Below, piece by piece: positions 34,257 through 42,930 of a stretch of 64,000 nt of DNA. The translations under genes were made by a program, and so were the position numbers. Positions within the stretch are counted from its first letter, which is position 1. Each line of letters opens with the position of its first letter. The stretch is from Catenulispora sp. EB89 (lineage in GTDB: Bacteria; Actinomycetota; Actinomycetes; Streptomycetales; Catenulisporaceae): positions 248,001-312,000 of the forward strand of contig NZ_JBGCCU010000012.1 in the NCBI RefSeq assembly GCF_041261445.1, in the 5' to 3' direction. Under the pieces are notes generated by a model. That model searched no databases, was not told the origin of the DNA, and was given only the letters and a program-made list of their open reading frames with translations.

Positions 34257-35299
34257 AGGGTATGAGGACTCCGTTGCGGCTTTCGCTCGCCGCCATGGTG
34301 ATGAGCCTGACGCTCGGCGTCGCGGCTTGCGGGTCGGGGTCATCGGCGACGCCGACGACATCACCCGGTGCGACCGCCACCGCTGCCGCTGCCGCCACCG
34401 CCACCGCCGCCGGCGCACCAGCCGACGTCCCGATCCCCGACGGCGTCATGACCCTGCCCGAAAGCCCGGCGCCGCCCCTGACCGGCTGCGACGCCTCCCT
34501 GCGCCCGACCGGCCCACTCCCCGCCGCGGGCGCCATGCCGGCCGGCTCCACGATGGCGAAGATCCAGCAGCGCGGCTACCTGATCGCCGGCGTCGACGAG
34601 GACAGCTACCTGTTCGGCTACCGCAACCCCTCCGCCGACCCCTCGGCCCCGCCGCTGGTGGGCTTCGACATCGACTTCGTCCAGCAGGTCGCCACGGCGA
34701 TCTTCGGCGCACCGGGCCACGTGCGCTACAAGGTGCTGACCAAGGCCGAGCGGCTGACGGCGCTGCAACAGGGCTCGGTCGACCTCCTCGCCGACATCCT
34801 GACCGTCGACTGCCAGCGCGCGCAGCAGGCCGACTTCAGCGCCGACTACTTCGACGCCGGCCAGCGCGTCCTGGTGAATCAGGCCTCGACGGTCCAGAGC
34901 ATCGCCGACCTCGCCGGCAAGAAGGTCTGCGCGGCGGCCGGCACCACCTCGATCCAGACCCTCGCCGACCCGAAGTACCGGGTGGTCCCGGTCAGCGCGG
35001 TCAACTGGGCCGACTGCCTGGTGATGCTCCAGCAGGGCCAGGTCGACGCGATCTCCACCACCGACCTGATCCTCCTCGGCATCCAGTCCCAGGACCCGTA
35101 CACGAAGATCGTCGGCCCCCGCTTCACCTACGAACGCCACGGCCTGGGCTTCCCGAAGGGCAAGGGCGACTTCATCCGCTTCGTCAACGCCGTGCTCGAA
35201 CAGATGAAGGCCAACGGCACCTGGACCGCGATCTACACCCACTGGATCGGCGACCGGCTCGGGCCGGTGCCCGCGCCGCCTCCGGCCGTGTATCAGTGA
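34253..35299 (+). CDS. glnH: GlnH-like glutamate/aspartate-binding lipoprotein
   Basis: The 348-residue protein starts at GTG 34253 (GGGAG five bases upstream). The lipobox LGVAAC puts the lipid-modified Cys at 26, followed by a low-complexity Ala/Thr linker. The binding protein shows the GlnH pattern: 'GCDASLRPTG', 'IQQRGYLIAGVDEDSYLFGY', 'LVGFDIDFVQQVATAIFG', 'AERLTALQQGSVDLLADILT', 'DYFDAGQRVLVN', 'NWADCLVMLQQGQVDAISTT' and a C-terminal 'GTWTAIYTHWIGDRLGP'. Mycobacterial GlnH binds Glu/Asp and reports through GlnX. No ABC permease or ATPase is encoded here, consistent with a sensing rather than transport role. It ends seven bases inside the convergent small gene. Confidence 0.9.
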   Translation: MKGMRTPLRLSLAAMVMSLTLGVAACGSGSSATPTTSPGATATAAAAATATAAGAPADVPIPDGVMTLPESPAPPLTGCDASLRPTGPLPAAGAMPAGSTMAKIQQRGYLIAGVDEDSYLFGYRNPSADPSAPPLVGFDIDFVQQVATAIFGAPGHVRYKVLTKAERLTALQQGSVDLLADILTVDCQRAQQADFSADYFDAGQRVLVNQASTVQSIADLAGKKVCAAAGTTSIQTLADPKYRVVPVSAVNWADCLVMLQQGQVDAISTTDLILLGIQSQDPYTKIVGPRFTYERHGLGFPKGKGDFIRFVNAVLEQMKANGTWTAIYTHWIGDRLGPVPAPPPAVYQ

Positions 35300-35541
35300 A
35301 CCACCGAGTCCGCGGCCGGCGGAAAGCCGTGCCGCTCGGGCGGCCAGACCTCGCGGAAGAGCTCGACCGGCATACCGCCCGGCGTCCCGCTGTCTTCGAT
35401 CGCCACGAAGAAGTTCCCTGACGGCAGCGACAGGCGCCAGGTGTCGAACTGGTCCACGCCATGGGTGCAGTGGCGCGCCAGCAGCTCCAGGAGCGTCCGG
35501 CCTTCGTCGGCGGTGAGCGGCGGTCCCACCTCGTCATTCAC
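35293..35541 (-). CDS. small hypothetical protein
   Basis: The 82-residue soluble protein starts at GTG 35541; a longer frame to 35604 exists but adds Arg-rich sequence without a start signal. It contains 'GRTLLELLARHCTHGVDQFD' and 'WRLSLPSGNFFVAIEDSG', a compact alpha/beta pattern. Its stop overlaps glnH (plus strand) by seven bases, so the two are convergent. The family is not recognised. Confidence 0.6.
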   Translation of the reverse strand: MNDEVGPPLTADEGRTLLELLARHCTHGVDQFDTWRLSLPSGNFFVAIEDSGTPGGMPVELFREVWPPERHGFPPAADSVVH

Positions 35542-35566
35542 CGCGCCAGGATCCCACGAGCGATCG

Positions 35567-37252
35567 TCAGTGAGCCACCTGGAGCGCGTTGATCTGCGCC
35601 GCACTCAGCACCTGGTTGAACACCTCGACGTTCGACAGCGCGCCCTTGAACCAGTCGGTCGCGTTGCCGTCGTACTGGGCACGCCCCATGGCCAGCGGGC
35701 CGGTGGTCGCGTACGGGGTCGGGTCGGTGACCGTCTGCTGGAGCTGGCCGTTCACATACAGCTGCATCTGCTTGCTGCCCGCGTCGAAGACCCCTGCGAG
35801 CCGGGTCCAGACGCCGGCCGCGGCCTTGCCGGTCGAGTAGGCGCGGACCGCGGTCGGATTCGCGGTGTCGCTGCCCACTCGCGCGAAGCCCCAGACGCCG
35901 GGCGGGTTGCCCGGGCCGTTGCCCATGTACTGGAGGTAGAAGCCGCTGTTCTGGGTGCCGTCCTGGCTCACCATCGTCTCTTCGACGTTGGAGTCGGTCG
36001 AGTTCAGATACACGTCGGCGGTCACGGTGAAGCTGCCGCCGGGGCCGGTGTCCAGGACCGGGCCGTTGGTGACGATCTGGCTGTTCGTGCCGTTGAACAG
36101 GCATGAGCCGCCGGCCCACCAGCCGTTCGAGGCCGTGCCGTTGTGCACGGTCATGGAGTCGATCGCGGTGTTGCCCACGGTCTGGTTCAGGATCCAGTTG
36201 CCGATCGGCGTCGGCGCGACGACCGGCGGCGGGGCCGAGGTCGGTTTGGCCGCGGGCTTGGACGCGGAGGTCGCCGCGGCGGGAGCCGAGGACTTCGCGG
36301 GCGGCGCCGACGAGCTCGCGGGCGCGGCCGGGGCCGACGAACTCGGCGGCGGCTGCTGCGACGAGGACGACGGCGCCGGCGTGCTCGGCGCCGCGACGGT
36401 GACCGCCGGCGCGCCGGCCATGGCGACCTGCGCGGTGGCGTCCGTCGACACCGAGGGGCGCACCGCCAGCCAGAGCCCGGCGAACAGCACCACCAGCGCG
36501 GTCAGCGCCCCGAAGAGCCCGCCGAGCCAGCGGGGGAGCAGCGCCGTCTGGTTGTACGTGCCGGCGGCGGTGACCGGCTGGCGGCCGGAGACCTGCAACG
36601 TCGTGGTGAACGGGTGGGTGACCTTCTGGCCGAACCACAGCAGGCGCTCGGGGCGCAGCCGCAGGACACTGAAATGCGCGCGGCCGGGCTGGATCTGCAG
36701 GCTCGGCGTCCGGATGTCGACGTCGACCCGGTTGCCCGGGCCGGTGACCGCGACCGAAGCCGTGGCCAGCGCGTTGCCGTAGTTCGACACCACGAGCCGG
36801 GGCCTGGCCCGCCGCCAGCCCCGCACCGTCGGCGGCACCAGCTCGGCCCGGACGTCGACGAACGACGCCACGGTCAGGATCCCCTCCGGCACCGCGACGC
36901 CCTCGGGATCCTCCAGCGGCGTCACGCGGACCCCGTACGGCTGCGGCCCCGCCGCCGACTCCGAGGCCCGCGGCGGCGCGAACGTCAGGCTCACCTCGCC
37001 TGTCGTCCCCGGGTACAGCCGGATCGTCGAGGGCTCGACCGCGCACCACATGGCCGGGTCCCCGACCACCTCGACGCGGTATTCCTCGACGATGTCCCCG
37101 GTGTTCCGGATACGGAGGTCTACGACGGTGCTGTCCCCGGGTTCGACCGCGGCAGACAGCGGTTCCAGGTTGACCCACTGGCTCACCGTATGAAGGTAAG
37201 GCTCAGAGCCCTGGTTCGCCACCGGCTGGAGGGGCACGCCGGGGGCAACCAT
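35567..37252 (-). CDS. membrane-anchored protein with C-terminal LamG-like domain
   Basis: The 561-residue protein starts at ATG 37252. The N-terminal part (about 20-230) is beta-rich and resembles immunoglobulin-like repeats ('VNLEPLSAAVEPGDSTVVDL', 'RPRLVVSNYGNALATASV'), and is predicted cytoplasmic because no signal peptide precedes it. One membrane helix follows at about 243-265 ('GGLFGALTALVVLFAGLWLA'), then a long Ser/Pro/Ala linker and a concanavalin-like LamG domain (about 365-561: 'GNWILNQTVGNTAIDSM', 'GSFTVTADVYLNST', 'QMQLYVNGQLQQTVTD', 'FKGALSNVEVFNQVLSAAQI'). The LamG part should face outside and bind carbohydrate or protein. Its role is unknown. Confidence 0.8.
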   Translation of the reverse strand: MVAPGVPLQPVANQGSEPYLHTVSQWVNLEPLSAAVEPGDSTVVDLRIRNTGDIVEEYRVEVVGDPAMWCAVEPSTIRLYPGTTGEVSLTFAPPRASESAAGPQPYGVRVTPLEDPEGVAVPEGILTVASFVDVRAELVPPTVRGWRRARPRLVVSNYGNALATASVAVTGPGNRVDVDIRTPSLQIQPGRAHFSVLRLRPERLLWFGQKVTHPFTTTLQVSGRQPVTAAGTYNQTALLPRWLGGLFGALTALVVLFAGLWLAVRPSVSTDATAQVAMAGAPAVTVAAPSTPAPSSSSQQPPPSSSAPAAPASSSAPPAKSSAPAAATSASKPAAKPTSAPPPVVAPTPIGNWILNQTVGNTAIDSMTVHNGTASNGWWAGGSCLFNGTNSQIVTNGPVLDTGPGGSFTVTADVYLNSTDSNVEETMVSQDGTQNSGFYLQYMGNGPGNPPGVWGFARVGSDTANPTAVRAYSTGKAAAGVWTRLAGVFDAGSKQMQLYVNGQLQQTVTDPTPYATTGPLAMGRAQYDGNATDWFKGALSNVEVFNQVLSAAQINALQVAH

Positions 37253-37314
37253 CGTTGCCCGAACGGACCTTCCACGGTCGGCCCCCACAGCCCACGAGGC
37301 GGCGCCGCCCGAAG

Positions 37315-37698
37315 TCAGGCCGCCGAGTCGTAAGTCTCCTGCGACGCCGTCACGTACTCGAGATGCTTGACCGCCCAATCCTCCAGCGCCCGCAGCGGCT
37401 CGCGCAGGGCGCGGCCGGCCTCGGTGAGCGAGTACTCGACGGGGGCCGGGTTTCCGGGGTGGACGGTGCGCAGCACGATCCCGTCCCGTTCGAGCCCGCG
37501 CAGCGTCTGGGTGAGCATCTTCTGCGAGATGCCGACGATGCGCCGGCGCAGCTCCGCGAAGCGGACGCCGTCGTCCCACAGGGCGCCGACGATGAGCACC
37601 GTCCAGCGGTCGCCGACGCGGTCCAGGATGTGCCGGGTCGGGCAGTCCGCGTGATACGGGCTGCCGACGAGCACCGACTCGGCCGAGGTGGTTACCAC
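37315..37698 (-). CDS. HxlR family transcriptional regulator
   Basis: The 127-residue winged-helix regulator has the HxlR pattern 'CPTRHILDRVGDRWTVLIVG' (family Cys near the start, a redox or aldehyde sensor in some members), 'RFAELRRRIVGISQKMLTQT', 'LRGLERDGIVLRTVHPGNPA' and 'PVEYSLTEAGRALREPL'. GTG 37698 is chosen because AAGG lies six bases upstream; the frame extends to ATG 37734. It is divergent from the NAD(P)-binding oxidoreductase gene at 37797, the usual HxlR arrangement, and probably controls it. Confidence 0.9.
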   Translation of the reverse strand: MVTTSAESVLVGSPYHADCPTRHILDRVGDRWTVLIVGALWDDGVRFAELRRRIVGISQKMLTQTLRGLERDGIVLRTVHPGNPAPVEYSLTEAGRALREPLRALEDWAVKHLEYVTASQETYDSAA

Positions 37699-37796
37699 AA
37701 AGTGCCTTCTTCCCCATCGAGAGCTGCCTTCCATACGGTAAGCGCAGCGCGTCCTCGACGTAATCCCGCGCGTGGATCCCTTGGAAAGGCACTCTC

Positions 37797-38444
37797 ATGG
37801 CTCGCATCATCGTCATCGGCGGAACCGGTTATGCAGGTTCCGCAATCGTCGCCGAGGCCGCCGCTCGCGGCCACGAGGTCACGGCGCTGAGCCGGTCGCT
37901 CCCCGACGCCCCGACCCCGGACGTCACCTACATCCAGGGCGACGTCCGCGACGAGGTGACGCTGTCGCCGGCGATCGAGGGCGCGGACGTCGTCGTGGCC
38001 GCACTCGCTCCGCGCGGTCCGCTGGCCGGCGCGTTCCGCGACGTCAACCGCGCCATCGGGCGTCTGGCCGAGGCCGCGGGCGCGCAGCTGTTCGTGGTCG
38101 GCGGCTACTCCTCACTGCGCCCCGCGCCCGGTGCGGAGCGCTTCGTCAGCGACCTCAGCGACATCCCGGCCGCACTCCGCGACGAGATCCTCGCCGGCGC
38201 GGCGCTCATCCTGGAGGACCTTCCGGCCACGCCCCCGACGCTCGACTGGGTCTTCGTGAGCCCGGCGTTGAGGTTCGGCGCGCACGCGCCCGGCGAACGG
38301 CTCGACCGGTACCGGCTCGGCGACGACGTCGCGGTCCAGCCCGAGGACGGCGGCGCGATCTCCGCCGCCGACTACGCGCTCGGCTTCGTCGATCTCATCG
38401 ACAAGGGCGAGCACCACCGGACCCAGGTCAACCTCGGCCACTGA
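37797..38444 (+). CDS. NAD(P)-binding oxidoreductase (NmrA/SDR-like)
   Basis: The 215-residue protein starts at ATG 37797 with GGAAAGG upstream. The Rossmann motif 'ARIIVIGGTGYAGSAIVAEA' is at the N-terminus, followed by 'DVTYIQGDVRDEVTLSPAIE' and 'ADVVVAALAPRG', as in atypical SDR proteins of the NAD(P)H-binding (PF13460) group. The catalytic YxxxK is absent, as usual for this group. It is divergent from, and probably repressed by, the HxlR regulator; such pairs often respond to electrophiles or quinones. Substrate unknown. Confidence 0.9.
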   Translation: MARIIVIGGTGYAGSAIVAEAAARGHEVTALSRSLPDAPTPDVTYIQGDVRDEVTLSPAIEGADVVVAALAPRGPLAGAFRDVNRAIGRLAEAAGAQLFVVGGYSSLRPAPGAERFVSDLSDIPAALRDEILAGAALILEDLPATPPTLDWVFVSPALRFGAHAPGERLDRYRLGDDVAVQPEDGGAISAADYALGFVDLIDKGEHHRTQVNLGH

Positions 38445-38476
38445 GCGAAACAGCGAAACACCGGGCGGCTACTGAC

Positions 38477-39694
38477 ATGAGCGACCACATCCACCGCGGA
38501 TTCCGGCCACGGAACCTCGATCTGCCGATCCTCGACGGGACCCTGCACGCGGACCTGCTGCCGCCGGCCGTCGCCCAGGAGGTCTCGGCAGCGCTGCGCA
38601 ACCACCGCGACCCCTACGTCGGCGTCACCACCGACGGCACCCCGATCGGCGGCCTCTACCACCTCGAAGACACCGGACTGTCGCATCGGAAGGTCCTCGA
38701 CGCCGCGTCCGCATACCTGGAAACTCTGGAGCAGCACCAACTCCTCAGCGCCCGCCTGCCGATGGACTCGCCGGAATGGCGGCTGTGGACCAACGCCTTC
38801 CCGGTCTGGACGCACCAGGGCCTGCGCCTGGACCGCGTCGAGCCCCGGCAGCGGGACGCCGCCCTGGCGCTCGTCGAGGCCAGCCTCAGCCCCGACGGGT
38901 ACGCGGCCGTGCGCAACGCGATGAAACTGAACGGCGCGCTCGGCGAGCTCGTCCAGCGCTACAGCGACTCTCTCGGCGAGTACACGTACCACTTCACGCT
39001 CTTCGGCGAGCCCTCGGCCGACACGCCGTGGGGCTGGCAGCTGGCCGGTCACCACGTCGACCTGCACTGCGTCTTCGTCGGATCCCAACTCGTGCTCGCC
39101 CCGGTGTTCCTCGGCGCCGAACCGACCCGCGCAGGAGACCACGGGCCCTACGCGGGAGTGAGCGCCTTCGAACGGGAAACGGACGGCGGCCTGGCGATGC
39201 GCCGCTCGCTCACCGGAGCCCAGGAGGAGCGCTTCCTGCTGGGCGATTCGCTGCGGACCGCCGATCTACCGCCGGAGCTCGCCGGCCCCAACGGCCGCCA
39301 CGTCTCCGGTGCCGGCCAGGACAACCTCGTCCTGAAGCCCGAGGGGATCAGCGGGAAGGAACTGACGCGCGACCAGCGGCGACAGCTGCTCGAACTCGCA
39401 GACGTGTACATCAACCGCCTCCCCGAGGGCCACGCCGAACACAAGCGCCGCCGCTTCCTGGACCACCTGGACGACACGACGTTCGCTTGGCGCGGCGGCC
39501 ACGACGACACCAGCGCGTTCTACTACCGCGTCCACTCGCCGGTCCTGCTGATCGAGTACGACAACCACGCGGGCATCTTCCTGGACAACGACGAGGCCGA
39601 GCGGTTCCACGTGCACACCATCACGCGGGAGCCCAACGGCAACGACTACGGGAAGGACCTGCTCGCTCAGCACTACGCGCGCTTTCACGGCTGA
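38477..39694 (+). CDS. DUF3500 family protein
   Basis: The 405-residue protein matches DUF3500: 'LRNHRDPYVGVTTDGTPIGG', 'NGALGELVQRYSDSLGEYTY', 'DTPWGWQLAGHHVDLHCVFV', 'PVFLGAEPTRAGDHGPYAGV' and 'FYYRVHSPVLLIEYDNHAGI'. Several His residues in 'AGHHVDLHC' and the C-terminal 'FHVHTITREPNGNDYGKDLL' could bind a metal. The function of the family is not established. It starts at ATG 38477, 32 bases after the oxidoreductase, so the two may be one operon. It ends 23 bases before a strong hairpin. Confidence 0.9.
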   Translation: MSDHIHRGFRPRNLDLPILDGTLHADLLPPAVAQEVSAALRNHRDPYVGVTTDGTPIGGLYHLEDTGLSHRKVLDAASAYLETLEQHQLLSARLPMDSPEWRLWTNAFPVWTHQGLRLDRVEPRQRDAALALVEASLSPDGYAAVRNAMKLNGALGELVQRYSDSLGEYTYHFTLFGEPSADTPWGWQLAGHHVDLHCVFVGSQLVLAPVFLGAEPTRAGDHGPYAGVSAFERETDGGLAMRRSLTGAQEERFLLGDSLRTADLPPELAGPNGRHVSGAGQDNLVLKPEGISGKELTRDQRRQLLELADVYINRLPEGHAEHKRRRFLDHLDDTTFAWRGGHDDTSAFYYRVHSPVLLIEYDNHAGIFLDNDEAERFHVHTITREPNGNDYGKDLLAQHYARFHG

Positions 39695-39717
39695 GGCGCC
39701 CGGACCCTGACCTTCCC

Positions 39718-39748
39718 GTTCCGCCGCCGGTCAGACCGGCGGCGGAAC
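39718..39748. terminator. 14-bp perfect hairpin after DUF3500 gene
   Basis: GTTCCGCCGCCGGT (39718-39731) and ACCGGCGGCGGAAC (39735-39748) are exact reverse complements around a three-base loop. It lies 23 bases past the DUF3500 stop and is followed by a short T-containing stretch, so it should end the HxlR-controlled transcript. Confidence 0.82.
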
Positions 39749-39912
39749 TTCCTGCATGCATGTTCTGACAGGGAGTATCCCCTTTCTGCACCCGCATTCC
39801 CGGCGGCAAGCTGGAAGCACGACGGAACACGGCAGGGGGTTGCGAAACCCCGGTATCGCCGAACCGCTCGTCTTCTGGCTCTTTTCGTCTTTCTGCTTCT
39901 TGAGGAGGCACT

Positions 39913-40152
39913 GTGAATCGGCTGTGGAGTGCTCTCGCCGGTGTCGTCGCCGCGGTTGCGCTGGTGCTGGCCTGCTCCGGACTCGGCTCGGCGGCGGACG
40001 CCTCGGCGCCCTCCCACTCCGGGACCGGCATCGGGACCAGCACCGGCACCAGCACCGGCACCAGCACCGGCACCAGCGCCGGGGCCGTCGTCCTGGCGGA
40101 CAGCGGCGTCGGCAACGTCACCGACACCGGCTGGGGCGGTGGGGGCAGCTGA
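39913..40152 (+). CDS. tiny exported protein with Gly-Thr-Ser repeats
   Basis: The 79-residue product starts at GTG 39913 with GAGGAGG four bases upstream. Residues 1-30 form a signal peptide or membrane anchor (MNRLWSALAG, then a hydrophobic run containing a Cys in 'VLACSG' that could be a lipobox). The mature part contains repeated Gly-Thr-Ser-Thr units from an 18-base region of (ACCGGC)-like repeats and ends 'GNVTDTGWGGGGS'. It is followed after four bases by another tiny gene and then by a SARP regulator. It could be a cell-surface lipopeptide or a peptide signal; the function is unknown. Confidence 0.65.
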   Translation: MNRLWSALAGVVAAVALVLACSGLGSAADASAPSHSGTGIGTSTGTSTGTSTGTSAGAVVLADSGVGNVTDTGWGGGGS

Positions 40153-40156
40153 CGCG

Positions 40157-40369
40157 GTGAGCATGCCTCGGTCGGCTGAGCGACCGGGCCCCGGCCGGAC
40201 GCGTCTCGTGCTGTTCTGCCTGGCCGCGTCGGTCGCGCTGGGCGCCGCCGCCGCGCTCGGGGGCGTCGTGGCCACACGGCTCGCCGCGGCCCGCAGCCGG
40301 AACCACCGCCGCCGGGCCCGCGAGGTCCTGGACGAGAGGTCCGGGGATCGCGGCTACCCCTGGCCCTGA
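40157..40369 (+). CDS. tiny single-pass membrane protein
   Basis: This 70-residue frame from GTG 40157 (ATG 40163 is an alternative) follows the exported peptide by four bases. One membrane helix (about residues 16-40, 'RLVLFCLAASVALGAAAALG') is followed by a basic cytoplasmic tail rich in Arg ('ARSRNHRRRAREVLDERSG'). Its stop overlaps a possible ATG of the next frame (TGATG). The spacing suggests an operon with the neighbours. The family is not recognised, and the gene call is moderate. Confidence 0.5.
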   Translation: MSMPRSAERPGPGRTRLVLFCLAASVALGAAAALGGVVATRLAAARSRNHRRRAREVLDERSGDRGYPWP

Positions 40370-40437
40370 TGACCCCGACCGCCCCCGCCCCGCCGGCGAG
40401 CCCCGCGCCGGCGGGCCACCGAAGGGAGGAACGCCTC

Positions 40438-42294
40438 ATGGAACGCCTCACGGACCCGCCCGCGGTCGTCTTCCGGATCCTGGGGGATCTGGCCGTCGAG
40501 ATCGGCGGCCACGAGGCGGATCCCGGTCCGCACAAGCAGCGCCTGGTCCTGGCCATGCTGTTGTGCCGGGCCAACAGCGTGGTCTCCACCGACCTGCTGA
40601 CCGACGCGGTGTGGGGCGACGAGCCGCCCCGCACCGCGCACAAGAACCTGCACGTCTACGTCTCCAGCCTGCGCAACCTGCTGCGTCCGGCGGGCGGCCC
40701 GGAACGCATCGTCCATCGCTCGGGCGGCTATGTGCTGCGGGTCGGGGCCGAGGAACTGGACGTGCTCCGCTTCAAGGAGTTCGTGCGCGCGGCCCGGATG
40801 AGCGCGACCGTCCCCAACGGGTCCGAGCACGCCGCCCGGCTCTTGGGCGAGGCCCTGGACCTGTGGCGCGGCCCGATGCTCGCCGACCTCGCCGACTCCC
40901 CGGCGATCCGGGCCGAGGCGGACGCCTGGGCTTTGCGCCGGGTGAGCGCGTGCGAGGACTGGGCCGAGGCCTGTGTCGCTCTCGGACGCGCCGCCGGTGT
41001 CGCGGACCGGATCGCCGAACTGGTCCGCGAGCATCCGATGCGCGAACGGCTGCGTGCGGTGCACATGACCGCGCTGCACCGGTCCGGGCGCCGTACCGAG
41101 GCGCTGGCCTGCTACGACGAATACCGGCGGCACCTGGCTGCCGAACTCGGGCTCGACGTCGGGCCGGTCGTCACATCCCTGTACCGCTCGCTGCTCGCGG
41201 ACGGGGCGGCACGGTCGGGGGACCCCGTGCCGAAGCCGCGGCGCGAACGCCCCGACCAGCGCCTGCTGCTGCCGCCCGACCTCCACGACTTCACCGGGCG
41301 CGCGCGGCACACCGCCGAGCTGATGGAGACCGTCGGTGTCCACCGCCGCTCGGTGCACGTGTGCGGGCCGCTCGGCGTCGGCAAGACCACCCTGGCCGTC
41401 CGCACCGCGCACCGCCTGGCCGCCGACTTCCCCGACGGCTGCGTGCTGATCCGCATGCGCCGCTCCGACGGCTCGGCGCGCCCGGTCAACGCGCTGCTGG
41501 CCGACCTGTGCCGGGTCACCGGGACGACGATTCCCCAGGTCGACGACGAGGACGACGCCATCGCGCTGTGGCAGGCCGAAATCCTCGGCCGCAGCCTCCT
41601 GCTCGTCCTCGACGACGCGGCCGACGCCCCGACGCTGCAATCCCTGCTGCCCGGCCCGGGCGGCAGCGTCGCGCTGGTCACGACCCGCCGCGAGCTGCCC
41701 GGTATCGGCTCGCTGCAACGGATGGAGCTCGGGGCGTTCACGCCGACCGAGGCGCTCGACCTGCTGGCGCGGCACATCACCGGGCAGCGCGTGGCTCAGG
41801 AGCGCGGCGCTGCCGAGCGCATCGTCACGGCGGTGGGGCTGCTGCCGCTGACGGTCCGCCTGGTCGGCGGCAAGCTGGCGGCGCTGCGTCACCTCTCGCT
41901 GTCCGCCTACGCGTCCCGGCTGGAGTCCAGCGAGTGCCTTCTCGACGAGCTCGCGGTCGGCGAGAACACGGTCCGCCCCCGGCTCGCCGCGTGGTGGCAG
42001 GACCTCGTCCCGCACACCCGCGCCGGACTGCAAGCACTCAGCCGCCTGCCCGGCCCGGTCTTCACCCTCGCCGAGGCCGCCGCCGCGCTCGGCCTGCCAC
42101 CGGACGAGGCCGGCCGCGCGCTGGAGCCGCTGCTCGAGCAACGCGAGCTGGACAGCCCGCTGGCCGAGGTCACGGCCCATGCCGTGCTCTACGAACTGCC
42201 GCTCCTCTCGCGCCTCTACGCCCGGACTCAACCTCTGTATGGCGACGAACGTCTCATGGGTGACTGTCGGGAATCCGACCGTCACCGCACATGA
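40438..42294 (+). CDS. SARP family regulator with NB-ARC-type ATPase
   Basis: The 618-residue protein starts at ATG 40438, chosen because GGGAGGA lies seven bases upstream; the frame extends to ATG 40369. It has a winged-helix DNA-binding domain ('FRILGDLAVEIGGHEAD', 'LTDAVWGDEPPRTAHKN'), a BTAD ('AELGLDVGPVVTSLYRSLL'), and a STAND ATPase with Walker A 'CGPLGVGKTTLAV' and Walker B 'SLLLVLDDAADAPTLQ', plus 'VALVTTRREL'. The ATPase-linked C-terminus is short, without TPR repeats. SARPs activate secondary-metabolite clusters; the RiPP-like cluster starting 0.6 kb downstream is a possible target (inference). Confidence 0.9.
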   Translation: MERLTDPPAVVFRILGDLAVEIGGHEADPGPHKQRLVLAMLLCRANSVVSTDLLTDAVWGDEPPRTAHKNLHVYVSSLRNLLRPAGGPERIVHRSGGYVLRVGAEELDVLRFKEFVRAARMSATVPNGSEHAARLLGEALDLWRGPMLADLADSPAIRAEADAWALRRVSACEDWAEACVALGRAAGVADRIAELVREHPMRERLRAVHMTALHRSGRRTEALACYDEYRRHLAAELGLDVGPVVTSLYRSLLADGAARSGDPVPKPRRERPDQRLLLPPDLHDFTGRARHTAELMETVGVHRRSVHVCGPLGVGKTTLAVRTAHRLAADFPDGCVLIRMRRSDGSARPVNALLADLCRVTGTTIPQVDDEDDAIALWQAEILGRSLLLVLDDAADAPTLQSLLPGPGGSVALVTTRRELPGIGSLQRMELGAFTPTEALDLLARHITGQRVAQERGAAERIVTAVGLLPLTVRLVGGKLAALRHLSLSAYASRLESSECLLDELAVGENTVRPRLAAWWQDLVPHTRAGLQALSRLPGPVFTLAEAAAALGLPPDEAGRALEPLLEQRELDSPLAEVTAHAVLYELPLLSRLYARTQPLYGDERLMGDCRESDRHRT

Positions 42295-42314
42295 CTGGTT
42301 GAAGGAGCACGTTC

Positions 42315-42710
42315 ATGAGCAAGACCCGGGGAACCCGCGCGGCAGTGGTCGCAGGCGCCTGCGCGACACTGACACTGATCGCCGCCGGCCCGGCCATGGC
42401 CAAGTCCGACATCTCGCTGTCGGCCCACTCGGCCAAGGTCCGCGTCGGCCAGACCACCCGGCTCTCCACCACCGCCGGCGACGACGGCGCCCAGTACCAG
42501 CGCCTGTGCGTCGAACGCCAGAACGGCCGCACCTGGCAGGTGCTGCGCTGTGTCAACGGCGGCCAGGACGGCGTCTCCCTGAGCCTGTCGGTGAAGATCA
42601 CGCACTCCGGCCGCACCACCTTCCGCGCGCAGCTGTTCAGCACCGACGCGCACCACGGCCACCTGAAGCTCGACCGGACGTCTGCGGTCGTCGCGGTGAC
42701 AGGGCGCTGA
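42315..42710 (+). CDS. small secreted protein, beta-rich
   Basis: The 131-residue protein starts at ATG 42315 with GAAGGAG seven bases upstream, 20 bases after the SARP gene, so they are likely co-transcribed. Residues 1-29 are a signal peptide ending AMAK. The mature part has alternating strands and two cysteines ('RLCVERQNGRTWQVLRC'), resembling a small immunoglobulin-like or bacterial Ig domain ('SAHSAKVRVGQTTRLSTTAG'). No catalytic motif is seen. It may be a surface or signal protein regulated with the SARP. Confidence 0.75.
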   Translation: MSKTRGTRAAVVAGACATLTLIAAGPAMAKSDISLSAHSAKVRVGQTTRLSTTAGDDGAQYQRLCVERQNGRTWQVLRCVNGGQDGVSLSLSVKITHSGRTTFRAQLFSTDAHHGHLKLDRTSAVVAVTGR

Positions 42711-42930
42711 TACTGCGGGGGACACAGTTCGGTCATACCAACCGCACCTCACCCGACACCGGCGCTCACCGCCGCACTCTCGCCGAATTTGTCGAGATTT
42801 CGCGCCTATTCTCATTCCTCAACGTCGCCGTGTAAGGAACCAGACTTTCCTCTATTTTAGGGGTATCCCTAATTGATCGACGGTCCTCGTGGCCGCTGCC
42901 GCGCATGACCGCACTCCCACCGGAGGCGAC

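Noticed and set aside
40354-42285. A 643-codon antisense frame opposite the second SARP gene.
   Set aside because: Composition is typical of antisense GC-rich frames, with no motif; the sense frame has clear domains.
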